From Xylogone sp. PMI_703 (Eukaryota > Ascomycota > Leotiomycetes), in the NCBI GenBank assembly GCA_021399445.1, contig JAJTUQ010000002.1:4712001-4776000 (forward strand): a stretch of 64,000 bases of DNA, read 5' to 3'. Below, in pieces: positions 21,676 through 33,909 of this stretch; position 1 is the stretch's first letter; every line of letters begins with the position of its first letter. The translations under genes and the position numbers were made by a program. The notes beneath the pieces were generated by a model that was given only the letters and a program-made list of their open reading frames with translations, made no database searches and was not told the DNA's origin.

Positions 21676-22479
21676 TCAATTTGATGGGAAAACATTCAAC
21701 TTTAAAACAATACCCCAGCCCCTCTCTGTCTCGTATAATCCAAGCTCATTTTCCGTTCTGAACACTATCTCCTCAGCCTTGACATCCATTTGAACCTCGT
21801 ACTGCCATACTGCTTCGCCATCATTGGTTGGTGCAGCTTTTCCGGTATCGCTTCTTAAGCTCCCTCTGCCCTGAACCTGCTCTAGTGTTGGACGGTCAGT
21901 GCTTTTTGGAATGCTTTTCTTGCGCCAAAAGCCCTTGCTACTGCTCTTATTCTCATCCCTAGCTACTTGCTGTTCGGGCGGCCGTGTTGGTAAAGCTTGA
22001 AGTTTCGGCTGTGCAATGTAACCAGCTAATCTTCTTGCCATGTCCTCGTCCTTCCAGAACCATAGATCGTTACTGGGATCTTCTTTCCCTCCAATACTCA
22101 CTCTGAGTACTCGGTCGAACTCTGCTGGATCCGCAAAATCATATTCACAGGGGACCGCATTTTCATTCTGAACAGCACCTGCTGGAACAAGAATCAATGC
22201 CCCTTTGCGAAGTCCCGACTTGGCAAAAGATGAGAGGTAGGACTCAACCACCGAAGTAATACTTGAGAGAGCCTTAGAGTCCCTTGCAGTATTTAGTAGG
22301 TTTCTTTGTGTTTGGTCACTCGCAACTTGGTTTGTCAAGTTGAGTAGAAGAGAGTTAATCTGGGCCCCATAAGGGGTAGACTGTGAGGGATGCGACAGAT
22401 TTGAGATAGTGTCCGCGTAGGATGGTGGAGGTCGTGATTCCTCCCCAGTATCCTCGAGTGGAAAATTCTTGGAAGCCAT
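21676..22479 (-). CDS. Conserved-looking fungal protein with PPxY motif, function unknown
   Basis: An intronless 267-aa gene. I do not recognise a named family. An N-terminal RPPPSYADT segment (Pro18-Pro19-Ser20-Tyr21) is a PPxY motif, which binds WW domains such as those of Rsp5-type ubiquitin ligases. Residues about 38-85 look helical, followed by SGLRKGALILVPAGAV and a globular region (about 95-155) with EFDRVLRVSIGG and DLWFWKDEDMARRLAGYI. A basic, Ser-rich linker and a C-terminal beta-like segment (WQYEVQMDVKAEEIVFRT) end the protein. There is no signal peptide or transmembrane segment, so a cytosolic adaptor or ubiquitin-ligase client is the most that can be inferred. Confidence 0.75.
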   Translation of the reverse strand: MASKNFPLEDTGEESRPPPSYADTISNLSHPSQSTPYGAQINSLLLNLTNQVASDQTQRNLLNTARDSKALSSITSVVESYLSSFAKSGLRKGALILVPAGAVQNENAVPCEYDFADPAEFDRVLRVSIGGKEDPSNDLWFWKDEDMARRLAGYIAQPKLQALPTRPPEQQVARDENKSSSKGFWRKKSIPKSTDRPTLEQVQGRGSLRSDTGKAAPTNDGEAVWQYEVQMDVKAEEIVFRTENELGLYETERGWGIVLKLNVFPSN

Positions 22480-24299
22480 AATGGGAACTTCTCTGATGAA
22501 GTGTGAACGTGAGGTCTTATCGTCTGAGGGTTTGGAAGTTGAAATTGTATGCTATAGAATGGATTAATAGGAGTACTTTTACCATGAAACTCGACGTCAG
22601 ATTGTTGTCATGTGTGATACAGCTCAAATGCGCAGTCTCCAAGGTCAAGGTCAGATAGTCAAGGCGTGGTTAACCCAGTCAAGAGATGCAGGAGGTGACT
22701 TTAGACAACGATGCAAAGGGTACCAGACAATTCCATAGATTCTAGGATGGTATCTGTGTAAATGGATCATGTGCATCTGAGCCCCTTAGAGAGCCTTAGC
22801 TGAGGTATTCTCCAGTCTTGGATACTGGATTAGATACGCAGGGTTCTGCGTTAAGATGGGTGATGTCGGCTGTCTCGTACCAGAGATTGAGAGTAAGAAC
22901 GGCTCTGGCGGCTCTGTCACGAGCACATGCCCTGACGTATGGAGGATATAAGGTTTGGATTTACCATGCTTTGGGCAGTGCAGCCATCATAGTGCTACCA
23001 TATTCTCTTTGGGGGCCATTTTAGCCTCTTGGCCTCATCACCTAAAACTTGCCAGCGGCGTCGTAGTGCAGCGCTCATCAAAGGAATTTATCCTGGCGTA
23101 TCTAGCACGGCCACAACGATGGGATGCATTGGATCATGGAGGCAGCATCAGCGGTCTGCCTGATAAGCGGGAGAGGATTCCCCGGATCGTCGAACCGATC
23201 GGTTTGGGAAGGTTTCCAGAAGCACTGACTAGCGTTGCAAGGACGCCTTACTGGACGCCCGCTAAGCCACCACTAAATAATGATGACTAATGGAACTTGC
23301 CAATGAGATTTCGCAATTGCTATGCCGTTAAACCCGGGGCGTCCTTGAGTTAATTACTACATCCTGCTCCCACGACAACCAGAGCTCGCACCTGATCTCG
23401 GGGTGATGGTGGTGCGCCAGAAGAGGACCTTCTGATGCATTTCCGCTCGAAGGATTCTTCCATCTGCAAAAGACCGTTCAAAGAGTCTTAGCGGCCAATA
23501 ACCTCAATGCTGTGTTGTTCAACCGGCTCTTGCGAGCTTATTGCCATTGGACCATGTACCTTCGTGGCTTCATGGCATCCCGGAACAAAGAGTGAACTCA
23601 GTAACAAACCGGGCGTAACGTCGTGGGAGGCTGCATGTGCAGAGTGGTATATCAATAGTCTACCATAGTATATTTCCCGCGGTTCTAACCGAAGTGAGCC
23701 CTTGATGGCTCGCTGGGCTATCCCTCTATTACGGTGCCATAGTTTAGCAGGATCTCAGGTATATCTTGGTAAGATTGAAAGGTTTGGCCATTTGCTTCTG
23801 GACTGGAGCACAAATTGTGATATCGACTGCTTTTCTGTGTAGAAGTATAAAGGCACAAGGCACCGGTGGCACTTTCCTCATCTGCAAAATTATCTACAAG
23901 AACTTCTCCGCTACCATCGGTATTGAGTTGTCACATTGCTGCAACTTTACCATTTCCCCATAGACATAGCCTCGTAAGTGGAGCCAGGTTGATAGAGCTA
24001 AGATTCACGGCAAATACCTCCATCAAGGATTGGATTCCTCCATCCCCTGGGACGGATAATTGGAAGTGCCAAGTACGCCTCTAGAGACACCTCTAGGCGC
24101 ATCGCAGGTGGCCTATCCACAGCTCCATCCGTGCTAGGATATTGCTGAGCCTCATATCCTCTGCAAATCAGCCTTCCACCTCTGATTCACTTTGTCAATA
24201 TATTATTTAAATAGAGGTTGGATAGTACACTTCTAACATCAGATCTTCCTACAGTATCGTCTCAACAGTCATCAAAGTTATTTTCCACTGGTATCCAAA
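22480..24299. other. Divergent intergenic region upstream of the PPxY gene and flotillin
   Basis: About 1.8 kb between outward-facing starts. It contains only short frames without family resemblance. The segment just before 24300 is C/T-rich and is a likely flotillin promoter and 5' UTR. No RNA gene is seen. Confidence 0.45.
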
Positions 24300-26023
24300 A
24301 TGGTTTACACAATTGCAACACCTGACGAATACCTGGCCATTACCGGCGCAGGTATTCAGACTGTCAAGATTTGCAAGAGTGCTTGGGTTTGGCCATGGCA
24401 AAGAGTACGTACCTTACCCTTTCATTAACTTACACTAGTTGCTAATGAGTATTATAGTGTCAACGTTTTAGGTAAACTCTACCTCTCCCATTATTGTCCA
24501 TACCTTTTTGTACCATCTAACATTATGTAGCATTCAGCCCCAAGATTATTCGATGCAGTTACAGGCCATGACAAGGTAAGCTCATCCATGGATTGCTCAT
24601 ACAAACATCGGCTAATGCTTTGCGAAGGGAGAAGCTTCAATTGATTTTGCCTGTCGTATTCACAGTTGGACCTGATGTGAACAACCGTGGAGACCATGCA
24701 AGACGCAGCACTCAAGCTACCGACGGCGGAATTCCCGAGGATCGCGGTGACGCTCTCATGAAGTTTGCCATGCTGCTTGCAGATACCGATATCAAGGGTC
24801 AAAAGAGCCAAGAAAACCGCAAGCAGCATATTGAGAGCATCGTCAAGGGCATTATCGAGGGCGAAACCAGAGTATTGGTCAGTGGCCTTACAATGGAGGA
24901 GATCTTTACGGAGAGAGAGGAATTCAAACGAAGAATTTTTCGAAACATCCAGAGCGAATTGGACCAGTTCGGTTTGAAAATCTATAACGCCAACGTTAAG
25001 GAGCTCCGTGATGCCCCCAACTCCAATTATTTCGACTCTCTTTCTCGCAAAGCTCATGAAGGAGCTATCAACCAAGCTCGTATCGATGTTGCTGAAGCCC
25101 AGCGCAGAGGTAATGTTGGTGAGGCTCAACGCCAGGGAGAGCAAAACCGGGAAATTGCAAAGATCAATGCCGAGACTGCCGTCCAGAAGACTGAGCGGGA
25201 TAGTGAGAAAGCAAAAGCAGAGGCAACATTGGCAACTCGCAAGACCGCTTTTAACCGGGATGTCAACATCGCCCAGATTGAGGCTACTAGAGCCACTGAA
25301 GCCCGAGACGAGGAATTACGGAGAGATGTTGAGATCAAGCGTGCGCAGACCGAGCTGGAAAGATTGAGAGCTTCAGATGTCGTCAAGGCTACCATTCTGA
25401 GGGAATCGAAGCAACAAGCTGCAGACGCCAAGAATTACGAGGAACAAGCTCGCTCTAATGCCGGTACGTACTACCAACCTATTTTAATGGATTAAAGCTA
25501 ACCAAAAGCAGCTCTCTATAGTGAACAGAAGTCAGCCGACGCCCAAGCATACAAAGTGAAAGTCCAAGCCGAAGCATCTTACCATGCAGCTGCAAAGGCC
25601 GCCGAAGCTCAACTTATCAAACAGCAAAAAGAAGCAGCCGGTATATCTGCCATGGCAAAGGCTTACGGCGATATGTCTCAAGCATTCGGTGGCCCAGCAG
25701 GTCTAATCCAGTACCTCATGATCGAAAAGGGTGTGTACCAGGATCTTGCCAAGGCTAATGCGGATGCTGTTCGCGGTCTTAACCCGAAGATGACTATCTG
25801 GAACACTGGTTCTCAAAGCGGATCCGAGAATGGGGGTTCTAGTTTGGGTGGCGCTGAGAGTATTCGAAATATGTACCAAATGCTGCCGCCACTCATGACG
25901 ACCATCAACGAGCAGACTGGCATTGTACTTCCCGAGTGGCAGTTTGGGAAATTAGCTTCACAAATTTCTGAACGGGAAGTTAATGGCAAACCCATAAGCG
26001 GTTTGAGAAATGGTACCGCATAA
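24300..26023 (+). CDS. Flotillin/reggie-like SPFH protein (FloA)
   Basis: Five exons (24300-24404, 24458-24471, 24531-24575, 24628-25463, 25512-26023) encode 503 aa. The N-terminus MVYTIATPDEYLAITGAGIQ, then WPWQRCQRFSIQPQDYSMQLQAMTREKLQLILPVVFTVGPDV, is the SPFH/Band-7 domain of flotillins. Residues about 200-370 form a long charged coiled coil rich in Ala and Glu (EAQRRGNVGEAQRQGEQNREI, KAKAEATLATRK). The C-terminus is the flotillin-specific region (AAEAQLIKQQKEAAGISAMAKAYGDM, MTIWNTG). Flotillins oligomerise on the cytosolic face of the plasma membrane in ordered microdomains; in filamentous fungi they affect sterol-rich domains and hyphal growth. Exon 2 is a 14-nt micro-exon encoding CQRF and two nt of the next codon. 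Confidence 0.93.
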
Positions 26024-26700
26024 GTATGTTTGCAAACACAGGTAAGATTGTGATGGGAAGCAATATGGTGTGATTATACTGGCACAGTGTATAATGATGG
26101 GTCTCACTTTCTTTGCTTTTTCTTGTACCTGTATAAGACGCTCTCTGGTATGCTGATCCCCTTGTTGTTGTTGTTCAAGATAGTCGTCTGCTTCGATGTT
26201 TCTTTTGTCTTCATGATTCGGTGTATCGGTAGTATTGACTTTGAGTTGGTGGCTATTTTTAATGTTTGAAATTCAATCCGAGAAAAGGAGTGGCGGGGGG
26301 ACACATAAATAGGATGTAGATTAGTATGCTGCTATATAGTATAATCAAAATTGATACCCTGTCAATCACCATAAATGTCTATGATACATATCCGTATGTG
26401 TTAATGTGTGCACTTCGCCCCTCCTTGCGTTCGTAGATTATTATATCCAACCAAGATTGGGCACGGTTTCCATATTGTGCCCATGCTGTTTTATTAATTC
26501 CGTTCTAGACTGTCCCATACCTGATTATCCCCTATAGCATTATAAAGTGGCTTATGGTTGGTGCTGATGTGGTTGTCGGCCTAATTTACCCTTTCCATTG
26601 AAAGGGTGCGAGGAATCTGACTCTGGTGAGATGACTTACATCTCACATTTGAAAGCGTAAGAACAACCCGCCTTTACGACACAAACTTGTGGATGTTTCC
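26024..26700. other. Convergent 3' intergenic region
   Basis: T-rich spacer between flotillin (+) and the MFS transporter (-) 3' ends. No gene is seen. Confidence 0.5.
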
Positions 26701-28475
26701 CTAAACTGGAATCCCACGTTGGCTCCACCCATTTCTCCCTTTCCATGCCCACAGCCAAAGGGCACATCCAATCCATACACTTAAAGCCATAGCCCAGAAT
26801 GTAGTCTCATAGCACTCCTTCCCATAGCACATGACGTCTCCCACTTCCCGTTCATACGAGGAGTGGTCTGCTGCCCATTGATAAAATCTGGAATATACGA
26901 CACCCCACAGCGTAGCACCCAGTGCTGGGACCATGGCTACAATACCCCAATTCGTTCCAAAATTTTCCACGCCCCAGATTATAGTAATGACAAGAGGGGT
27001 TAAGCTGAAGAGCGCTCCATATCCAGTGCCAATGAGAGCAGAAACAATCCAGAACCGCTCACCATGATTCTGCACCCAGCCAGAAGCGAGTATCACCTGC
27101 CCTAGGGAAAGAACAAGACCAGACAAGACTAAGAAAACAACGCGAGACAATGTAAATTTCTTCTCAGTGCGAGGCGGCAGGGATGCCAATGAATTAGCGG
27201 CCGACGCATAATGGTGCCCCGCAGGCGTAGGGGCCAGGATATCCGTAAGTATCCCAAATAAAATTCGAGCTATCGTCGAGGTAACGGCAACAACAGAGAC
27301 ATGAGTAGCTGCTGTAGTAGGAGTCGAAAGACCAGATAATGGTGGGTATAATGTACCAATAATAGTTCCAAGATTTGTTATAAAAGACTCGCCAGGGCCT
27401 TCAAGTTGTTAGTATTTCATTCGTCAAATGTGTAGGGATGGAAATTACCAGATACAAAGAAGAATCCCGCAGCAGTAAGCCACATAGTATGATCCTTGAG
27501 AAAGCGGCGTGTTTCTCCGTTCAGTAGCCATGCCTTCTTTCTTTTCTCCTCCTCTTCATCGTCCTTCGCATGTTCCAAATCGCTATCGTCGTCGTCGGCA
27601 AGAGCGGAGCCATTCTCTATGGTACCATAACTACCAGCGCCACGAGAGGAATTTCTGAAGAATTCGCTATCCTCTAACAAGCCACTTCTCTCCAGTTCCT
27701 CCACAGCTTCGTCGATTAGCTCGTCCTCGTCCACGACCTTCAGCAACACAGTTCCAATCATTCCAGCAGTCATCAATGCGACAGCTAAAAATAGGAAGAA
27801 TTTGAACACATCTACATCGCCCCTAGAGCCATCCTGGTGTGTCTCATAGAAAATCCTACTTCCAACTTGACTTAACCACATTCCGCTTAAACCGAAAGCT
27901 GCAATTGGACAAGCCAAAGCCAGACCTCTGTACTTTCCCTTTCCAAAATTCTTTGCGCAGCTAGTGACAGCGCTTAGATACATCGAAGTTGTCGCCATCC
28001 CTATTATAATAAATGCAAGTACCATAACTTCCATAGGCCACCCTTTCTCGTGTACCAATCCATCGATTTGGGAGGTTCCGCTCCGATAAGTGAGTGCCGC
28101 CAGGAGATATCCTAATGCAAATAGAATGCCAGCCAAGAAGGATAGAGGAGCAGGACCGATGCGATCGCAAAGATACCCAAATAGAGGGACAGGCAGGTAC
28201 ATAGCAAGCTCGGCAGCAATGACGACGATATTTACCTGCAGTTGAGTGTAATGTAGCCGTTCTTGGAATAGATGACCATAGAGAGAATATGCAGTGATTG
28301 AGCCGGCGCACAAGCATGATAATATGGCTGAGCCAAACGAAATATATCGAGTGATATCATTCTTTCTTCGGCGTTCTTCACTTGCGACTCGTTGGAGAGA
28401 TCCTGAAAGGGATGACCGGGCCGGTGAGGAATCGCGGCTGTGATTGACAAGGAGTGGTGTTCGTGTGGAAGGCAT
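26701..28475 (-). CDS. Mch1-like major facilitator transporter (nodulin-like MFS)
   Basis: Two exons, 28475-27449 and 27398-26701, with a 50-nt phase-1 intron (ACTAAC branch site, AAG acceptor), give 574 aa. About 12 membrane helices are visible. The first follows a basic Ser/Arg-rich N-tail and reads ISFGSAILSCLCAGSITAYSLYG. The loop FGYLCDRIGP corresponds to the MFS loop-2 motif. The central cytosolic loop is very acidic (ADDDDSDLEHAKDDEEEEKRKK) and separates the six-helix halves. The second half starts FFFVSGPGESFITNLGTIIG. This layout fits the fungal Mch1 group, distant relatives of monocarboxylate permeases thought to sit in the vacuole membrane; the substrate is unknown. It is divergent from the SDR gene. 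Confidence 0.85.
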
Positions 28476-29093
28476 TGTTTGTAGATGGGCGTGCTAGCAC
28501 GCTTTGAGATAAGATCGCGTTTACCGTGGCATGGAGAAGGCGATACGGAGGTGAAATACAGAGGAGTTCTTGAGAGTTGGAGTCAGCGCGCGTTGGTTTA
28601 AGGTATCGTCAACGACATAGAGCTCGGCAAGTGGACCAAGCTCCGACTCGGAAGCTACTGCAGTCCCTGACGCCCTGTGCTCTTATCGTAGCAGCTGATA
28701 AGAACCCAGGCACTGTTGACCCGCTGTCTGGAACTTACATAGTCAATTGTGGGTTGGTTTCTGCATTCCCCTTCGATAGTGAGACTGTATGGTATGGCGA
28801 TGGAACAGTGACAAGTTTAATAATATTTGCCTCTTTGATTTATGATCAGGAATTATGGACTATCGGAGATAGTCTTGACGCGCACACCATTCCCGTGAGG
28901 TATTACCAAACCCAGATATCGTCATCCAGCCTCGTGTGGGGAAGCTTGGAGCATTTATAATCACCCGCATCTATATATTAGTAGTAGACAGCCTTCCAAT
29001 TGACTAGAACTTATTTGACCTATTGACAATCTCCTCATATTACATATCATTATCGACGACTATTTACACATTACGTTTACTGAAGCAACCACA
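28476..29093. other. Divergent promoter region of the MFS and SDR genes
   Basis: 618 bp between two outward-facing starts, so control may be shared. It becomes strongly AT-rich near 28970-29090. A short open frame (28577-28960) has no family resemblance. Confidence 0.45.
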
Positions 29094-30036
29094 ATGGCAA
29101 CAAGTCAATTCTATAGTATCATTTCTGGCGTAGGGCCTGGCACTGGTTAGTTATGCACCAATTTGAATATAATTGTGCCTTCATACCACCATTTTCTGCC
29201 AATAATACTGATGATGCTTAGGACGATCTGTCGCCCTCAAGTTCGCAAAGTCATACGCAGTGGCGGTACTTGCTCGTAACCCAGAGAACTACGAGCCGCT
29301 CGTAAATGAAATCAAGGCTGCTGGCGGCCACGCTATAGGAATTTCCCAAGATGCGCAGTCTCCTGCATCGGTAGAGGACGCATTTGCTCGCATAGAGAAG
29401 GAATTCCAGGGCAAGAAATTAGCAGCGGCCGTCTACAATGTTGGTGGTGGTTTCGTGAGAAAGCCGTTCTTGGATCTCACCCAGGATGATTTCGAACTTG
29501 GCTTCAAATCTCAAGGGTATGCATTCAATACGCCCAGAAGCATATATACACCTATTATCAATCATAGAAGACTGACTAGTGTCAATTGCAAGGCTTGGGT
29601 TTTTCCTCTTTGCGAAGAAAGCACTTCCTCTCCTTCTGGACGCTCTTCCAACTTCTCCACATCCCCCAACTCTAATTGCAACGGGTGCTACAGCGTCAAT
29701 TAGGGGCAGTGCTAATATGGCAACATTCGCAAGTGGTAAGTTCGCATTAAGAGCAGCAGCACAAAGTCTGGCCAGAGAATTTGGGCCACAAGGTATTCAT
29801 GTTGCCCATGTAATTGTTGATGGTGTAATCAATATTCCAAGAACGAAGGACTGGCCTGTCAATGGTGGTGCAGCAGACGGGAAAATTGATCCAGACGCCG
29901 TAAGTACACTTTCAATGCTTGAGTTCCACACTAACAGTGTGATAAGATTGCGGATACGTACTGGTATCTACACACACAACCTCGTTCTCAATTCACGCAA
30001 GAGCTTGATATCAGACCTTATGTAGAAAAGTTCTGA
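29094..30036 (+). CDS. Short-chain dehydrogenase/reductase-like protein lacking the catalytic Tyr
   Basis: Four exons (29094-29145, 29222-29516, 29593-29899, 29947-30036) encode 247 aa. A Rossmann fold starts with the nucleotide loop GVGPGTGRSVA (about residues 12-22), a variant of the classic TGxxxGxG. A YNVGGG segment replaces the usual NNAG. The S-Y-K catalytic site is altered: the YxxxK motif reads FASGK (Phe161, Lys165), after an ATGATASIRG segment. The C-terminus contains GPQGIHVAHVIVDG. Reductase chemistry normally needs the Tyr, so the protein may bind NAD(P)H without classic dehydrogenase activity, or use another acid. As I recall the family, a subgroup of bacterial and fungal SDRs shares GxGPGTG and Phe/Ala at this site. 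Cytosolic; substrate unknown. Confidence 0.88.
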
Positions 30037-30693
30037 AATATTTATGATAGTTTTATAATATGAGGCTGAAACCTATTTAATAATGATATAATACATTCCC
30101 ATGTACTGGAATACGTTGATATAAGCTGCGATACGCATGGTTTGTAAATCCCAGGGGAAGGATCATATTAGGATCATGTTTCTCACCATCAAACTCTCAT
30201 CTTCACGGATCGAGATCTGGAGGACAGTCTGCAGGCGAGAAAGCCTGCTTCAGAAGAAGTTGGACTCTATATTTGCTCTGCGCTAGTCGTATACCTCGAA
30301 AACCATAAGAATCCAATAATGGTGGTCAACGCGGAGATAATCTAGCGATTTCATGGATACAAACACCGTAGCAATATATAACCTAGAATGATCTGTTAGT
30401 AAGGAGGTTGCGATCCTCCCAAAGCAAGAGTATAGCAAATCGTCAGAACCACACGACTCGATGCTTCGGGAGGACCTCCCATGGAGCATTTCACAGTGAA
30501 CCAGACGTGCACGCACGAAAGATGTGAAATGGCCATAATGTTTCATTGACCTATGCCTAGCACAATCAGTCAACCGGCAGCGGTCAAGCCAGCCAGCCAA
30601 ACTCCGGCAGATATTCTGCAAAACTCATTTCATGCCAAACATGCCCAAACCATGACGACCGAAAAAAATTTTACACCCAACCCGAATCTAAAT
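30037..30693. other. Convergent 3' intergenic region
   Basis: Spacer between SDR (+) and L26 (-). A short minus-strand frame (30283-30621) has no family resemblance. Nothing else is seen. Confidence 0.5.
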
Positions 30694-31221
30694 TTACGCG
30701 TTCTTGCCCTTTGCCTTGATTTCCCGACCAGCCTTGATGCGCTCTAGGATGTTCTCCCGGTCCTTGTCCAGCTTGAGCTTGGTGATGACGACCTTTGATG
30801 GGTGGAGGCCAAGAGGAACGGATTGGCCGGAGGACTTCTCCTTAACAACACGTTCAACGTGGATGATATATTTAAGACGGTACACGGATGTGACCTTTCC
30901 CTCACGACCCTTGTTGGAACCTCGGACGACGAGAACTTCATCGTCTTTTCGGATGGGGATGGAGCGGACCTAGTGAGGAATCAGCATATGTATTACGTGA
31001 GTGGTTTGCTATTCCACGAACATTGTATTTCTCTCGGAGTTCCTTGCTCAATGGTGCACTCATAATCGTGCGTCGAACGCTGGATGGCGCATCGAAGTGA
31101 GCCTTGCGAGACTTGCTCCTTGAGGAGTGGAGAGCTAGAAATTTGTTAGAGTTATCATTCCATTGCGGTACTATAGGTTGATTGATTGGATTATTTGCAT
31201 ACATGAGTTGACCTTCGTCAT
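30694..31221 (-). CDS. RPL26: 60S ribosomal protein L26 (uL24)
   Basis: Three exons, 31221-31203, 31134-31022 and 30969-30694, encode 135 aa. The sequence begins MTKVNSS and continues [31 protein letters not shown], then [24 protein letters not shown], the KOW-containing core of eukaryotic L26. The basic C-terminus ([17 protein letters not shown]) is normal. L26 sits near the polypeptide exit tunnel of the large subunit and assembles early in the nucleolus. Introns of 68 and 52 nt interrupt the 5' part, and the first exon is only 19 nt, a common arrangement for fungal ribosomal protein genes. A TCACGTGA element lies 160 bp upstream of the start. Confidence 0.97.
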
Positions 31222-31380
31222 GTTGGCGGTTGGGATGGGACGTTGGCTGGTTGTCGTTTGTCGCTGTCGTAAAAAGTGTAGAATTTCGAGAGAATTACGG
31301 TGAAATGTTTGTGGGCAATGACTAAGCCAAACCTCGCTAACGTAGTCTGGTCAGCCTCGCCTCGCCCTGCCCCTTGATAG

Positions 31381-31388
31381 TCACGTGA
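31381..31388. promoter_or_regulatory. TCACGTGA element upstream of RPL26
   Basis: An 8-bp palindrome 160 bp upstream of the L26 ATG. Cbf1-type factors are known to occupy ribosomal-protein promoters in some yeasts (for example Candida albicans), so this is a reasonable candidate site; binding here is inference. Confidence 0.5.
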
Positions 31389-33887
31389 TTACCACATCGT
31401 TTACACAGTAGCTTAGTATTATTCCGCATTAAGGAGAGGAATACCCTGATCCAATCATCGCCGGCTGGTGCAGTTAATGTACACTCACGACACTCTACTG
31501 CGCATGACTTAGACCCTGAGTCCGTCGGAGAATATAGCATTAGGAGCTATCATAGTTATTACTCACTCCACTTACTTACTCTCTTTCGATTACTGCTCCC
31601 GCACATCCATACTTTCCCAGGGGTTCCGACAGGCATAGACTGACTGTGTTGGTATCTCTTCCTGTTCGTCCTGTCTAAGTGCAATGCAGCTTCCTGCATT
31701 ACAATCAAGTGTTGGCAAAAATTTATCAAATCATTCAATTCGAACTGATTAGTAGGTATGGGCCGTTTGATTTGGTTTGATTTGATTGAGACACTGATTA
31801 CAATATCCGTACGGAGTAGGATAATGGTGTGATAATCTTCGGTTCTGGGTGGTTGGTACAGTACAAATAGGCTACGCAGCAGGTTCAAAATGAGAGCCAA
31901 TTAACAACATCGCAATCCCTGTACCTTTCCAAGCTGGGGAGTTTGACGGGATTTCAGTTTTGTATACCTTATCCATGATTATTGTTGCCATTGTCTTGGG
32001 TGACAGGAGAGCTATACTTGAGGCTTGATTCCTACAGCCCGCCCCTTGATCTATCTCCTCGGCCTTTAGCAGGCGATTGAAAGGTTATATTAAGTATCGT
32101 TGGACAAGCAGGCCCGAGGTCATGCATGTAATCAAAAATATATCCGAGGAGAAGCTTTGATGGTTCTTTTAGAAGCTTAAACATGTTCTGTGTGAGGAGA
32201 AATGGCTGGCCATGGCGCTGCCAACGCGGGGTCCCCGCATTTCGCCAAGGGAATGGCGATACGTCGAAACGGCGTACTGTGACTTACGCGATCTGTTTAA
32301 ACCAACGCAGATATTTAGAGTGTGGAGGCTAATCATTATCGTCGATCTCTCCTCCTACCCTTCAAACCAAGATCATGGCATTAAGATATATTCGATGCAC
32401 AAAAATATACTCTTCCCTGTTAACCAGCTCGCCTATATTGTAATAGACTGACCCAGCCTGGTGGGTCAGTCCATCCAGTACTGTAGATTAGTAAACTTTG
32501 AGCAAGGGGAAAGGCAACATCACTTTCCAATATTATTGGCTTGGCTCTAAATGATATGCATTGAAGACTAAATGAACGTCCTCGCATCTATATTGCCAGA
32601 AAAATGGACAGTTAAATACCTTCATGCCATTAATACGTAGATAGCAGCTCTCAAGATTACTAGTTGGTGTACATATACCTAGCGATTTGTATCGACAACT
32701 ACAGCGAAGCTTAAATGTCGGAATAATTCCACGCAACATGATCAGCCAAGCTGCGGCTTATCTCCCCGGATTTCTTGTTCAAGCCTGTGGCGGATAGTAA
32801 AAAGTTTTAATTGATTTTACTCAATTGGCATCTTGCGTGGAAGGTCATGCAATACAATAGAATGCTCTATGTGTAGTGCGGTGGACTCCTGTTAGAAATG
32901 ATAAATTGCTTGTTCTGGTCCCATTCTTCCTGGGCGATGTAAAATTTGGTGGCTTCCATGATATGCGGCGAAGCTTCGCGAGATCTTCACAGCCGTTTTG
33001 GAAGCGATTTATCCTCGGGAAGACTACGCTCCGGTGCCAAGACCAACAAAAGAGAAAACGATCGAATGATTCATTGCACCAACTACTACAATTTTCCGTT
33101 TGCATGATAGGACTGGGTTCGTGGCTTAGGAGAATAGTAAGAAGACGTACTATGTACCGTTGATGGTGGTCAGAACTCCCTCCCCGGATTGCGGAGTGCA
33201 GGGAGTCAGCGGCGGATGCATCAAGCCTGGGAAAATGTAACTATTGACCAGAAGAAGGCCCAAGTCCGCAAACGCCGAAGACCATCCCTGACATCGGATG
33301 AATTCTACTGCAAAAGATTGCTCGGAACTAACAAGTTACGTGGCAAGTATGGTACGTTATTCCATCCCAATGCAGAGCACCATGCAGATCTCCCCGCAAG
33401 CTCTCTGACATTCTCCAGCGCGCTCACCAAGTGAAACACCTCGCATTATCATTGCGCAACACCCCGCATCCTATTCACGCTGTTCCGGTCTTCCGTATCT
33501 GCCCAATGGTGTGGTCATGCTGTAAGATATACAGTCAATTGGGACAAGGATGGCGTATTTACAAGCCCGATGCTATCTAGTTTATCTCTGCCCCAGAGTC
33601 ATCTAGCCCACCCCCTGGTGACGTTGGGAGCAGACATTACGGAAGTTCGCAATCGCCCCAATGTCTTCAAGCGGACAACCGCCAGGACTGACATTAGTGC
33701 TGCGGCCGCCGCAATCCAGAATCTTGGAGATGTGTCCGGATTTATATGCCGAGGCTGTATACACAAACAGAAGGTCACATTTGAAGGGAATTTCAAACTC
33801 CAGACCAATAAGGTAAATATTCTGCCCAACATCCTTTAAGCACCTCGGAACTAGCTCTCCATGTAGGGGGTTATGCTGCGGACAAGG

Positions 33888-33909
33888 AGCTGCCGTAGCT
33901 GCCGTAGCT
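33888..33909. repeat. 9-bp tandem repeat
   Basis: Two full copies of AGCTGCCGT plus AGCT, about 200 bp upstream of the aquaglyceroporin start. Confidence 0.7.

Noticed and set aside
27399..27448. Apparent frameshift splitting the MFS gene
   Set aside because: A 50-nt intron with normal donor, ACTAAC branch site and AAG acceptor restores the frame; no break is needed.
28577..28960. 127-codon frame between the MFS and SDR genes
   Set aside because: It sits in the divergent promoter, overlaps the probable 5' UTRs and resembles no protein.
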